Shown here: positions 1-7,013 of the stretch, one piece after another
Layout: the number at the start of each line of letters is the position of its first letter
Numbering within the stretch: the stretch's first letter is position 1
Source: Akkermansiaceae bacterium UBA6138
Lineage (GTDB): Bacteria; Verrucomicrobiota; Verrucomicrobiia; Verrucomicrobiales; DEV007
Length of the DNA stretch: 16,880 bases
Assembly (NCBI GenBank): GCA_002422425.1
Contig: DIVG01000085.1
Span: forward strand, 1 to 16,880
Direction of reading: 5' to 3'
Program-made: the position numbers and the translations under genes
The notes under the pieces: generated by a model
Databases searched by the model: none
The model's input: only the letters and a program-made list of their open reading frames with translations
Told to the model about the DNA's origin: nothing

Positions 1-169
1 CAAGGTAAAAAATAGGATACGGACGTTGCGGATCTGCTTGGAATCCAGTTCGTCGCAATTCAATCACCAGGGCGTTCTCGTAGGGTTTCTCGCGAAGTCC
101 GGGGCCCAGTGCGTTGTGGACCCTCATCGCGCAGCCAATGACTTCGTAGGATCCGTCTTCTGCTTGCAT
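1..169 (-). CDS. GxxExxY family protein (PD-(D/E)XK nuclease-like), N-terminal part, runs off left edge
   Basis: The minus strand reads open from an ATG at 169 to the window edge, giving the first 56 residues. They contain YEVIGCAMRVHNALGPGL followed by R-E-K-P-Y, so the family-naming G24-x-x-E27-x-x-Y30 is exact, and then an acidic/basic helix (ALVIELRRTGF) and the start of a strand (YPIFYL), as in GxxExxY proteins (PDDEXK_3). Family members are usually about 125-135 residues, so more than half is missing here. An in-frame TAA two codons upstream fixes the start. The nuclease-like fold is family knowledge; no biochemical role is firmly assigned, and the residues that would show nuclease competence lie outside the window. 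The gene follows the HUMPS gene on the same strand after 51 bp, and that gap is almost filled by decamer repeat copy 1. Confidence 0.82.
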   Translation of the reverse strand, partial: MQAEDGSYEVIGCAMRVHNALGPGLREKPYENALVIELRRTGFQADPQRPYPIFYL

Positions 170-181
170 GGTTTAAGAATT

Positions 182-221
182 CAACGCAAATGGCCGCAAA
201 TTTTCGCAAATTTTCGCAAAT
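182..221 (-). repeat. Decamer repeat element, copy 1 (four ATTTGCGnnn units)
   Basis: Read on the minus strand, this is four back-to-back 10-bp units: ATTTGCGAAA twice, ATTTGCGGCC, then ATTTGCGTTG. The last two units (..GCGGCC then ..GCGTT) match the last two direct units of the elements at 5391 and 8449, so the element has a direction. The first unit touches the stop codon of the HUMPS gene and the last ends 12 bases before the ATG of the GxxExxY gene. No open reading frame is needed to explain it. Confidence 0.8.
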
Positions 222-919
222 CAAAACGAAGCCACCACCTGCGCATGCACCGCCTCACAAATCATCCTTAACGACCCTTCTAGATCCCCGTCGGCCGTCT
301 TGAAGGCATCGGCATCGATCGTCAATGGAGCTCCCAGCACCACGAGCGGGGCGCCGTATTGGGGGCACTGGATCGCTTGTTCCAAAGTTAACCCACCGAC
401 CGCCTGCACGGGGACCTTCACTGCCTGCACCACCGCCCGTAATCGGTCGAGCGGGCTGGGCATGCGGTGGCCGGCGGCGGCGATGCCTCTTCGTTCGTCG
501 TAGCCGATGTGGTGAATGACGTAATCGCAGCCGAGGTCTTCGAGCCACTTCGCCCCGGCGACCATGTCCTCGCAGACCATGTTGTCGCCCATGACCTTGC
601 AGCCGAAATCGGCCCCGGCTTTGACAACGCACTTGACCGTCTCGGCGTGGGCGCGGGCCATCACGACGACATGGGTCGCGCCGGCCTTGGCCATCATCTC
701 GGCCTCAAGGTAACCGCCGTCCATCGTCTTGAGATCGGCGACGATGGGCGTGTCGGGAAAGGCGGCGCGAAGCGCGCGGACACCGTGGAGTCCCTCGGCG
801 AGGATGAGCGGAGTGCCGGCCTCGAGCCAGTCAACCCCGGCGCGCATCGCGAGGGTGGCGGTTTCGAGGGCTTCGTCAATATTGGTGAGGTCGAGGGAAA
901 TCTGGACGATGGGTTTCAT
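221..919 (-). CDS. HUMPS-family TIM-barrel protein (3-hexulose-6-phosphate synthase / 3-keto-L-gulonate-6-phosphate decarboxylase-like)
   Basis: This is a cytoplasmic protein of 232 residues, the normal size for the orotidine-5'-phosphate decarboxylase suprafamily. The signature residues are in place: D10 at the end of strand 1 (QISLDL), E33 in WLEAGTPLI, and the D62-x-K64-x-x-D67 motif in VADLKTMD. A later HHIGYDERRG segment (from H136) resembles the HxGxD region of hexulose-phosphate synthases more than that of UlaD-type decarboxylases, and GGL near the C-terminus fits the phosphate-binding loop. Known reactions of the family are the condensation or cleavage of formaldehyde with ribulose 5-phosphate, and decarboxylation of 3-keto-L-gulonate 6-phosphate; which substrate applies here cannot be told. 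The gene is divergent from the PAS-AraC regulator, so it is a likely regulatory target. No Shine-Dalgarno site precedes the ATG. Confidence 0.85.
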   Translation of the reverse strand: MKPIVQISLDLTNIDEALETATLAMRAGVDWLEAGTPLILAEGLHGVRALRAAFPDTPIVADLKTMDGGYLEAEMMAKAGATHVVVMARAHAETVKCVVKAGADFGCKVMGDNMVCEDMVAGAKWLEDLGCDYVIHHIGYDERRGIAAAGHRMPSPLDRLRAVVQAVKVPVQAVGGLTLEQAIQCPQYGAPLVVLGAPLTIDADAFKTADGDLEGSLRMICEAVHAQVVASF

Positions 920-1068
920 GGTGGGGGTTGGGCTTGCAAACGATGACAGAACGGATCACCTTCGTCGCGACAAAATCTATGAGAAATACGTCACCGCTGA
1001 AGCCGCTTTGCCGGAGGTCGCGTTCGGCCGTCGAGGTGCGGGCCTGGGAAGTGGCAAGAGAGACCTGG

Positions 1069-1785
1069 ATGGCGGAGATCGGGCCCGCGAGCCATTTTCA
1101 CCGGCTCTTTGATCATATTCCGGGGCTGCATTTTTTTGCCAAAAATCGCGAAGGCCATCTCATGTTCGCGAGCCGGGGCCTGCGCGAACGCTACTCGATG
1201 CGCGACGAGTCGGAGATTCTCGGAATGACGGACTTCGATCTCAATCCCGATCTGATGGCGCGCGCCTATGTCGATGACGACGGGCGCCTCCTTTCCGGAG
1301 AGGCGGAGGTGATCGAGCGGCTTGAACTCTGGTGGGACAGCCAGGGCATGCCTGACTGGTTCATGGTCACGAAACTGCCGATTCGGAATCGTTCGGGCGA
1401 GGTTTCCGGTGTGATGGGTCTGCTGCGGCGTCCCGATCAGTCGGACCGGGAGTTACCGGTCTTTCAGACCGTGGCGAGAGCGGTGGAGATCATCCGTCGC
1501 GACTTCGCCAAACCGGTGGTGATCGAGGAAATTTCACGGACCTGCGGTCAGTCATTGCGGCAGTTGCAGCGGAGATTTCGAACTGCCTTCGGAAACACTC
1601 CGCAGGAGTTTCTCATTAAAACGCGCGTCCTCGCCGCTCAGCGCATGCTCGAGGAAAGTTCGCGCAATGCCGCCGAGATCGCGCGTCTCTGCGGGTTTGT
1701 CGATGCGAGCAGCTTCACCCAACACTTTCGCAAACGGATCGGGTTAACTCCAACGGCTTATCGGCGGCGGTTTCGGGAAATGTAG
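1069..1785 (+). CDS. AraC-family transcriptional regulator with N-terminal PAS-like domain
   Basis: With this start the protein has 238 residues. About residues 8-120 form a PAS-like sensor (FHRLFDHIPGLHFFAKNREGH at the start, WFMVTKLPIRNRSGEVSGVMGL at the end). About residues 133-238 form the double helix-turn-helix AraC DNA-binding domain, with the first helix pair in VIEEISRTCGQSLRQLQRRF and the second in NAAEIARLCGFVDASSFTQHF, ending in the typical GLTPTAYRRRF. The start is uncertain: the frame is also open from a TTG at 928 and ATGs at 943 and 979. I prefer 1069 because the extra 47 residues are Arg/Ser-rich and unlike a PAS start, because AAGAGAGA precedes this ATG, and because it leaves about 150 bp for divergent promoters. 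The probable targets are the neighbouring HUMPS gene and perhaps the sulfatase or oxidoreductase genes (inference). The PAS ligand is unknown. Confidence 0.85.
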   Translation: MAEIGPASHFHRLFDHIPGLHFFAKNREGHLMFASRGLRERYSMRDESEILGMTDFDLNPDLMARAYVDDDGRLLSGEAEVIERLELWWDSQGMPDWFMVTKLPIRNRSGEVSGVMGLLRRPDQSDRELPVFQTVARAVEIIRRDFAKPVVIEEISRTCGQSLRQLQRRFRTAFGNTPQEFLIKTRVLAAQRMLEESSRNAAEIARLCGFVDASSFTQHFRKRIGLTPTAYRRRFREM

Positions 1786-1834
1786 GCACCTCGCCCTGCT
1801 GAAATCATGTTGTGTTGTCAGGATTTCGTCCGCC

Positions 1835-1867
1835 GCCATTTAATATGGCAACGCTGCCCGGTTTTTT
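1835..1867 (+). terminator. Weak intrinsic terminator candidate after the AraC gene
   Basis: Between the convergent regulator and oxidoreductase genes lie a small hairpin (GCCAT, loop TTAAT, ATGGC), a second overlapping 4-bp stem (GGCA/TGCC), and then a run of six T (1862-1867). The orientation fits termination of the plus-strand regulator transcript. The stems are short, so this is tentative. Confidence 0.3.
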
Positions 1868-1879
1868 GCGTCGAGATTA

Positions 1880-3091
1880 TTACGGCAAACGACTCAACGG
1901 ATTCGATCGATCGTCGAGGGGAATCCCTATCGGCGCGCTCTCCCGGCGGTGCGATTCGAAAACCGCCATGGTCATTTCGAGGATGGTGCGTCCGTCCTTG
2001 TCCGAACAGAGGGGCGCGCGTTTTTCATCAATCGCGGCGATGAGATCGAGGACAGGTCCGTGGTGACCGCCGACGAGAGTTCGAATGTTCCCGATGGGCT
2101 CGGGTTTGCCCGCCCCTGCGGTCGTAACCGGGATCCACGCCTTCGGCTCCGGAACTGGACGGAAGGGGCTGCCGGGGAGGAGATGGGCGAGCGGTTCGGC
2201 ATCGCCGCGGAGGTCGATGATGCCCTCGGTCCCGATCAACTGAAGTCCGAAGCCCGCCTCTCTTGTCCCGGCGTTGGCGAGGGAGTCGAAGAAGACGGGG
2301 AAACCTTTCTCCATCTCAAAGCGTGCATGAATCTCGTCGCCGCCGAGGAGGCCGATACCTTCGGCGCCGTCCTTGAGGTCGGATTTAGCGAGAGGCTTGC
2401 CGCCCTGCTTCACGGTGGCCGAGCAGGTGAGGGGAGCGCCGCCGAAATAATGGCAGAGATTGAGGACGTGGGAACCGAGGACCCAGAGATCGAGTGAGCC
2501 GCCGCGAGCGTCCTCTTTTCCCCGGGCGCGAATTTCGAGGAGCTGTCCGATGGTGCCGTCGGCGACGAGATTCGCGACGACGGGCAGGACGGGGTGGTAG
2601 CGATTGCGATGAGCAAGGGCGAGGCGGGCTCCGCTTTTTTCGCAGGCGGCGACGATGGCATCAGCTTCGACGAGGTCGCGGCAGAAGGGTTTTTCCACAT
2701 AGAGTCCGCGTGCCCCGGAGTCGATCGCGGCGAGGATCATGTCATGATGCTGATCGATGTGCCGGGGACACACGGCGACGAGCTCGGGTTTGGTTTTCGC
2801 CAGCATTTCGCGGTAGTCGGCGAAGGCGTTCTCCGGTGCCAGTTTGAGTCGTTCGACGGCCTTTGTCCGACCCGCCTCGACGGGGTCCGAGAGGCCGACG
2901 ATTTTTGTCCCGGGCAGGCCCAACCAGACAGTGTCAAGTCCATGACCATATCCTCCCCGGTCGGTCTCACCGATCACGCCGACGGTTCGGATCCTGTCTT
3001 CCGCCCGGGCGGAAAGGGGAAGGCTGCCGACGAGGGCGGCGGCAAAGGAGCCGTGGAGGACGCGGCGGCGGGAGGGGGGATAGGAGGTCAT
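1880..3091 (-). CDS. Tat-exported Gfo/Idh/MocA-family oxidoreductase
   Basis: The protein has 403 residues. It begins with a twin-arginine signal (SRRRVLHG, residues 7-14) and a hydrophobic stretch to about residue 30 (ending SARA). Next comes a Rossmann domain (VGVIGETDRGGYGHG), whose glycine pattern is looser than the classic GxGxxG. The hallmark E133-K134-P135 (YVEKPF) follows, then a C-terminal alpha/beta domain with D201 and H208 in SLDLWVLGSHVLNL. Family members oxidise or epimerise sugars, sugar acids or cyclitols using NAD(P), or act as glycosidases through transient oxidation. Tat export implies the cofactor is bound before export to the periplasm or cell envelope. It lies 40 bp after the esterase stump on the same strand and divergent from the sulfatases, which suggests a role on desulfated sugars (inference). 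The substrate is unknown. No ribosome-binding site is seen. Confidence 0.87.
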   Translation of the reverse strand: MTSYPPSRRRVLHGSFAAALVGSLPLSARAEDRIRTVGVIGETDRGGYGHGLDTVWLGLPGTKIVGLSDPVEAGRTKAVERLKLAPENAFADYREMLAKTKPELVAVCPRHIDQHHDMILAAIDSGARGLYVEKPFCRDLVEADAIVAACEKSGARLALAHRNRYHPVLPVVANLVADGTIGQLLEIRARGKEDARGGSLDLWVLGSHVLNLCHYFGGAPLTCSATVKQGGKPLAKSDLKDGAEGIGLLGGDEIHARFEMEKGFPVFFDSLANAGTREAGFGLQLIGTEGIIDLRGDAEPLAHLLPGSPFRPVPEPKAWIPVTTAGAGKPEPIGNIRTLVGGHHGPVLDLIAAIDEKRAPLCSDKDGRTILEMTMAVFESHRRESAPIGIPLDDRSNPLSRLP

Positions 3092-3131
3092 TTCGGGTAA
3101 AAAATTCAGGTTTTGTCAGGATGGAAAATAT

Positions 3132-3395
3132 TTAAAGAGAGGAGAAATTGCCGTGGTGCTTCGCGAAGTCAGCGGCGACGGGATCCATGCGGGTCGGGGC
3201 CATCCCGGCCCAGCTTTCGGGCAGGAAAAGGCGCAGCTTGAGTTCGCGACCGCCGATTTTTTTGTAAACGATCACGTTTTCCGGTTCGAGCGTGGCGAGG
3301 CGGGCGGCAATGTAGTCGCGAGGCGCTTCGGCGGTGAGGGTAAACGAGGGGGCGAGGAAGATCGCGACGAGGAACAGATGGGGGATACGGTGCAT
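3132..3395 (-). pseudogene. Truncated exported alpha/beta-hydrolase (esterase) remnant
   Basis: The 87-residue reading frame starts with a clear signal peptide (MHRIPHLFLVAIF.., cleavage near residue 25). It continues with ENVIVYKKIGGRELKLRLFLPESW, which matches the N-terminal strand region of secreted carboxylesterase/acetylxylan-esterase-like alpha/beta hydrolases. In the family this leads into the HGGGW oxyanion-hole segment, then the GxSxG nucleophile and the His. None of these is present: after PESW comes an unmatched tail (AGMAPTRMDPVAADF.., ending at TAA), and the next gene starts 40 bp later. Either the catalytic core was deleted, perhaps joining the N-terminus to a piece of C-terminus, or this is a small unrelated secreted protein. 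The frame stays open 216 bases further upstream, but the codons there do not look like protein and the signal peptide marks the start. Confidence 0.55.
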
Positions 3396-3513
3396 GGAAT
3401 GGTCGGTCAATAGGCTGGCAGTTTCGCGCCCGCCCCGCAAGTTTCTGAAATGGACGGGATGGCGCTTTTCTTCTGATGATTTTTCCGCAAACGGTTTCAA
3501 GCTGACGTTGTCC

Positions 3514-5031
3514 ATGAAAATCCCCATCCTCGCTTGCCTGTTCCTCTTCGTCGCCCTTTCGTCCCATGCCGAACTTGCCGGGACCAAACCCAACATCATC
3601 CTCGTCATCACCGATGACCAGGGGTTCCCGGCCGTCGGCGCGCACGGTCATCCCTGGCTGAAGACGCCGCATCTCGACACGCTCCACGGGCAGAGCACAC
3701 GGTTCAGTCGCTTTCTCGTTGCCCCGACGTGCACGCCGACCCGAGCTTCCATCATGACGGGGCGGCATCCGGAGAAAAACGGCATTACCCACACCATCCT
3801 CGAACGTGAGCGCCTGACGCTCGACGCGACGATCCTGCCGCAGGTCCTGAAAACGGCGGGTTACACCTCGGGCATTTTCGGGAAATGGCATCTCGGTGAC
3901 GAGCATGAGTATCAGCCTGATCAGCGCGGTTTTGATGAGGTCTTCATCCACGGCGCGGGGGGGATCGGGCAGGCCTACGATTGCTCGTGCGCGGATGCCC
4001 CGGACAACCAGTACACGAATCCGGTGGTGCGGCACAACGGTCAGTTCGTGCAGACCGAAGGTTTTTGCACCGATGTCTTTTTCAGGGCGGCGCTTGGCTG
4101 GATAAAGGAAAAAGCGACGGCGGGAGAGCCCTTCTTTGCCTACATCTCAACGAACGCGCCGCACGGTCCGTTCATCGCGCCGGAGATAAACGCAAAGCGT
4201 TTCACCGACCTCGGGTTCGGGAAAGAGCAGGCCGGTTTTTACGGTATGATCGAGAACATCGACGAAAACATGGGGCGGCTCATGACGAAGTTAGGCGAAT
4301 GGCAACTCGAGGAAAATACCGTCCTCATTTTCATGTCCGACAACGGCATGACGGGCGTGGGACCGGGCAAACAGGGCGAAGATCTCGCGCCGGGGTATCC
4401 TTTCTACAATGCGGAGATGAAAGGCCTCAAGGGCTCGACCGACGAAGGTGGAGCGCGGGTTCCCTTCTTCGTTCGTTGGACCGGGAAGATCAAGGCGGAT
4501 CACGAGATCGACCGTCTCGCCGCGCACCTCGACATTCTCCCCACCTTCGCCGCGCTGACCGGGGCGACGCTGCCCGCGGGGCAGGTCGAAGGCCGCAGTC
4601 TTCTCCCGCTGATCGAGGGAACGGGCCGAGAGTGGGAGGACAGATTCCTCTTTAATCACATCTGTCGATGGCCCACCGGAGCGGAACCGAATGACTTCAG
4701 GGATGTGAATTTTTCAGTCCGCAATCAGCGCTGGCGCTATGTTGGGGCGAAAGCCGGCGGCGGAGGAAAAGGGAAAGAGAAGGGTTCCGATCCGGCCTCG
4801 CCACTGCTCTTCGACATGGAAGCTGATCCGGGCCAGACGACCGACGTTCTCGACCGTCATCCTGAAGTCGCCTCGGAGATGCTCGCCGCCTACGAGCAGT
4901 ATTGGAAAGAGGCGCGCCCTCTCATGGTCAATGAAGCCGCGCCGATGTCCCCGACGAGACCCTACCACGAGTGGTTCGAAGCGCAGAAGGCGTTGACGGG
5001 TATCCCGAAGTGGGTGGCACCGGAACTCTGA
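3514..5031 (+). CDS. Exported sulfatase 1 (CxPxR formylglycine type)
   Basis: The protein has 505 residues with a signal peptide (MKIPILACLFLFVALSSHA). It has the complete family-S1 sulfatase active site: metal ligands D34-D35 (VITDDQG), the maturation motif C73-T-P-T-R77 followed by ASIMTGRHP, K124 and H126 in GKWHLG, NAPHGP for the central His, D276-N277 in MSDNG, and DEGGARVP near the C-terminal substrate loop. C73 would be converted to formylglycine by a maturating enzyme that is not in this window. It hydrolyses sulfate esters, probably on a glycan, outside the cytoplasm; the sugar specificity cannot be read from sequence. The reading frame is open 180 bases further upstream, but the signal peptide fixes the ATG. 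A Gly/Lys-rich insert (about residues 413-424, GGGGKGKEKG) sits in the C-terminal part. It is divergent from the esterase stump, separated by 118 bp. Confidence 0.93.
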   Translation: MKIPILACLFLFVALSSHAELAGTKPNIILVITDDQGFPAVGAHGHPWLKTPHLDTLHGQSTRFSRFLVAPTCTPTRASIMTGRHPEKNGITHTILERERLTLDATILPQVLKTAGYTSGIFGKWHLGDEHEYQPDQRGFDEVFIHGAGGIGQAYDCSCADAPDNQYTNPVVRHNGQFVQTEGFCTDVFFRAALGWIKEKATAGEPFFAYISTNAPHGPFIAPEINAKRFTDLGFGKEQAGFYGMIENIDENMGRLMTKLGEWQLEENTVLIFMSDNGMTGVGPGKQGEDLAPGYPFYNAEMKGLKGSTDEGGARVPFFVRWTGKIKADHEIDRLAAHLDILPTFAALTGATLPAGQVEGRSLLPLIEGTGREWEDRFLFNHICRWPTGAEPNDFRDVNFSVRNQRWRYVGAKAGGGGKGKEKGSDPASPLLFDMEADPGQTTDVLDRHPEVASEMLAAYEQYWKEARPLMVNEAAPMSPTRPYHEWFEAQKALTGIPKWVAPEL

Positions 5032-5062
5032 AACCCGCCGAGCGCGAATGTGCTCTTATCGG

Positions 5063-5110
5063 GGGAAGACCGTTTACAGCGACCGGGGTTCCTGTTACCC
5101 TGGTCTTCCC
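5063..5110 (+). other. Foldable RNA segment with two overlapping inverted repeats
   Basis: Two inverted repeats share bases. GGGAAGACC (5063-5071) can pair perfectly with GGTCTTCCC (5102-5110). GACCGGGGT (5081-5089) can pair with ACCCTGGTC (5097-5105) with one G-U. They compete for 5102-5105, or can stack if the outer helix shortens. The segment lies 31 bases after sulfatase 1 stops and directly before the relic frame. It could be a terminator-like or processing structure, but there is no clean U-run after it. Confidence 0.35.
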
Positions 5111-5111
5111 T

Positions 5112-5362
5112 ATGCTCTCCTCTCCCGTTTTCCGTTTCCTTTCGTTGCTTGGAGGTTTCTTTGTCGCGGGGAGTCATCGCGCGAAGCTGCCCGGCGGCGT
5201 CGAGCCTCTTCCCGCACTCCTGCAGGAAGCGGGTTATTTCGCCCGCATCGGGAGCGGCCTCGAGGGACTGGATCATCGCCCCCTTTCGTTAAAGAAGCCG
5301 GGATACCGCCGCACGAAGCCTTTTCAAAAAAAGCTGAAAGCTATCGCCAATGGATGAAGTAA
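5112..5362 (+). pseudogene. Probable degenerate sulfatase relic
   Basis: One frame from an ATG at 5112 encodes a signal-peptide-like start (MLSSPVFRFLSLLGGFFVAG), then GVEPLPALLQEAGYFARIGSG and LDHRP, ending at 5357. The middle part parallels the segment before GKWH in the neighbouring sulfatases (for example TILPQVLKTAGYTSGIFGKWHLG in sulfatase 1). However, the 60-70 residues that should carry the DD ligands and the CxPxR motif are gone and GKWH is broken. In the next frame, ending at 5362, VKEAGIPPHEAFSKKAESYRQW reads more like protein, suggesting a later frameshift near the C/T run at 5281-5288. I read this as a collapsed sulfatase copy. A chance frame in G+C-rich DNA is the alternative. 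Confidence 0.4.
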
Positions 5363-5390
5363 GGGAAATGAGGGGCTCTTGTCTAAATCC

Positions 5391-5420
5391 ATTCGCGAAA
5401 ATTTGCGGCCATTCGCGTTC
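5391..5420 (+). repeat. Decamer repeat element, copy 2 (three units)
   Basis: Three exact 10-bp units follow one another: ATTCGCGAAA, ATTTGCGGCC, ATTCGCGTTC. It ends with the same GCGGCC then GCGTT pair of units as the other two copies. It lies 72 bp before the sulfatase 2 start, so it could fall in that gene's leader or promoter region. The rest of 5363-5492 shows nothing recognisable. Confidence 0.78.
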
Positions 5421-5492
5421 CCAAAAGCGATTAACGGGAACGGCCGACGATAGCCACAGATTCTCCCTGAAGGACTGACTCGAACCCATTTC

Positions 5493-6986
5493 ATGAACCC
5501 CCGCCACTTTTTACTTCTCCCGCTCGTCCTCGCACTCACGCCTCTTGGCGCGGCGGATCAGCTTAACATGGTCTTTTTTCTCGCCGATGACCTCGGGCAG
5601 CGCGACCTCGGTGCCTACGGGAGCACCTTCCACGAGACTCCGCATCTGGATCAACTGGCAAAGGACGGGATGCTTTTCACCGATGCCTACGCGGCGTGTC
5701 CGGTTTGTTCACCGACCCGGGCGAGCATCATGACGGGGCAGTGGCCGCCGCGTCTCGGGATCACCGACTATATCGGCGCACCGACCGAGCCGGACAAATG
5801 GAAGCGCAACACGAAGCTGCTCCCTGCGCCCTACACCGACCGTCTCGCGCTCGATGCGCCGACGCTGGCCAAGGCGATGAAGGGGGGCGGTTACGCGACC
5901 TTCTTTGCGGGCAAGTGGCATCTCGGTCCCGAAGGCTGGTGGCCCGAGGATCAGGGCTTCGACATCAACATGGGCGGCATCGATCGCGGCGGTCCCTACG
6001 GCGGCAAAAAGTATTTTTCCCCCTACGGCAATCCGCGGCTCAGCGACGGTCCCGAAGGCGAGCATCTGCCTGACCGCCTCGCGATGGAGACGGGGAAGTT
6101 CATGGAGGCGAACCGAGACAAGCCGTTCTTTGCCTACTACTCGTTCTACGATGTCCACACCCCGCTCATGGCGCGGGAGGATCTGCAGAAGAAATACGAG
6201 GAAAAGCGTGAGCGTCTCGGCCTCACCGAGGCCTGGGGCCGGGAAGGAGAACGCGACGTCCGCCTCGTGCAGGACCACGCCGTCTACGCCGCCATGGTCG
6301 AGGCGATGGATCTCGCGGTTGGCAAAGTGCTGGACAAAATCGATGAGCTCGGACTACGCGAGAAGACCATCGTGATTTTTACCAGCGACAACGGCGGCCT
6401 TTCCACGAGCGAGGGTTGGCCGACTTCGAACCTTCCCTTGCGCGGAGGCAAGGGCTGGATGTATGAAGGCGGCATTCGCGAGCCGCTCATTGTGCGCTGG
6501 CCGGGGGTGACCGCTCCTGGTAGTGTCTCGGAGACTCCGGTGAGCAGTCCTGATTTTTTCCCCACCCTCCTCGAGGCCGCCGGAGTAAAGGCCCCCGAGG
6601 GCCAGGTCCTCGACGGGCTCAGTCTCGTGCCGACACTCAAGGGAGGGCCGCTCGCGGACCGCGCCCTCTTCTGGCATTACCCGCATTACGGCAATCAGGG
6701 AGGTGCCCCTTCGGCGGCAATCCGCCGGGGTGATCACAAGCTCATCGAGTGGTTCGAGGAGGACAAGGTCGAGGTGTTCAATGTCGTCACCGATCCCGGC
6801 GAGACGAAGGACCTCGCTGCCGAGCAGCCCGAACTGGCGGCGAAGTTGCGCGCGGAACTCCATGCATGGCAGAAGGAAGTCGGGGCAAAATCGACTATTC
6901 TCAATCCCGCCTACGATTCTTCCAAACCGAACGGCCGTGCCGCGGAACGCAAGCCGAAGGGATCTGCAGGGAAAGGGAAAAAGTAA
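5493..6986 (+). CDS. Exported sulfatase 2 (CxPxR type, Lys-rich C-terminal tail)
   Basis: The protein has 497 residues with a signal peptide to about residue 21 (LTPLGAA). Active-site elements in order: D32-D33 (FLADDLG), C72-S-P-T-R76 followed by ASIMTGQWP, K141 and H143 (GKWHLG), FYDVHTP, D299-N300 (TSDNGG), and the substrate-loop lysine region GGKGWMYEGGIREP. The fold and length match glycan-type S1 sulfatases acting in the periplasm or outside the cell. The C-terminus carries the STILNPAYD element seen in many PVC and Bacteroidetes sulfatases, followed by a basic tail (about residues 485-497, ending GSAGKGKK). It is the first gene of a tight group with sulfatase 3 (27 bp apart). No Shine-Dalgarno site; the ATG directly precedes the signal peptide. 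Substrate unknown. Confidence 0.93.
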   Translation: MNPRHFLLLPLVLALTPLGAADQLNMVFFLADDLGQRDLGAYGSTFHETPHLDQLAKDGMLFTDAYAACPVCSPTRASIMTGQWPPRLGITDYIGAPTEPDKWKRNTKLLPAPYTDRLALDAPTLAKAMKGGGYATFFAGKWHLGPEGWWPEDQGFDINMGGIDRGGPYGGKKYFSPYGNPRLSDGPEGEHLPDRLAMETGKFMEANRDKPFFAYYSFYDVHTPLMAREDLQKKYEEKRERLGLTEAWGREGERDVRLVQDHAVYAAMVEAMDLAVGKVLDKIDELGLREKTIVIFTSDNGGLSTSEGWPTSNLPLRGGKGWMYEGGIREPLIVRWPGVTAPGSVSETPVSSPDFFPTLLEAAGVKAPEGQVLDGLSLVPTLKGGPLADRALFWHYPHYGNQGGAPSAAIRRGDHKLIEWFEEDKVEVFNVVTDPGETKDLAAEQPELAAKLRAELHAWQKEVGAKSTILNPAYDSSKPNGRAAERKPKGSAGKGKK

Positions 6987-7013
6987 CAGTCAAAACGTTT
7001 CCACAAATCAATC

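Noticed and set aside
182..221. CRISPR array or transposon end as an explanation for the decamer repeats
   Set aside because: Units are 10 bp with no unique spacers between them, no cas genes or transposase are nearby, and no target-site duplications were seen around the copies.
928..1068. N-terminal extension of the AraC regulator from TTG 928 or ATG 943
   Set aside because: It cannot be excluded, but the added residues do not resemble a PAS domain and would leave almost no divergent promoter space.
3334..3513. Upstream extension of the sulfatase 1 frame
   Set aside because: The signal peptide begins at 3514; the 60 extra residues are basic, have no sulfatase similarity and overlap the divergent esterase stump.
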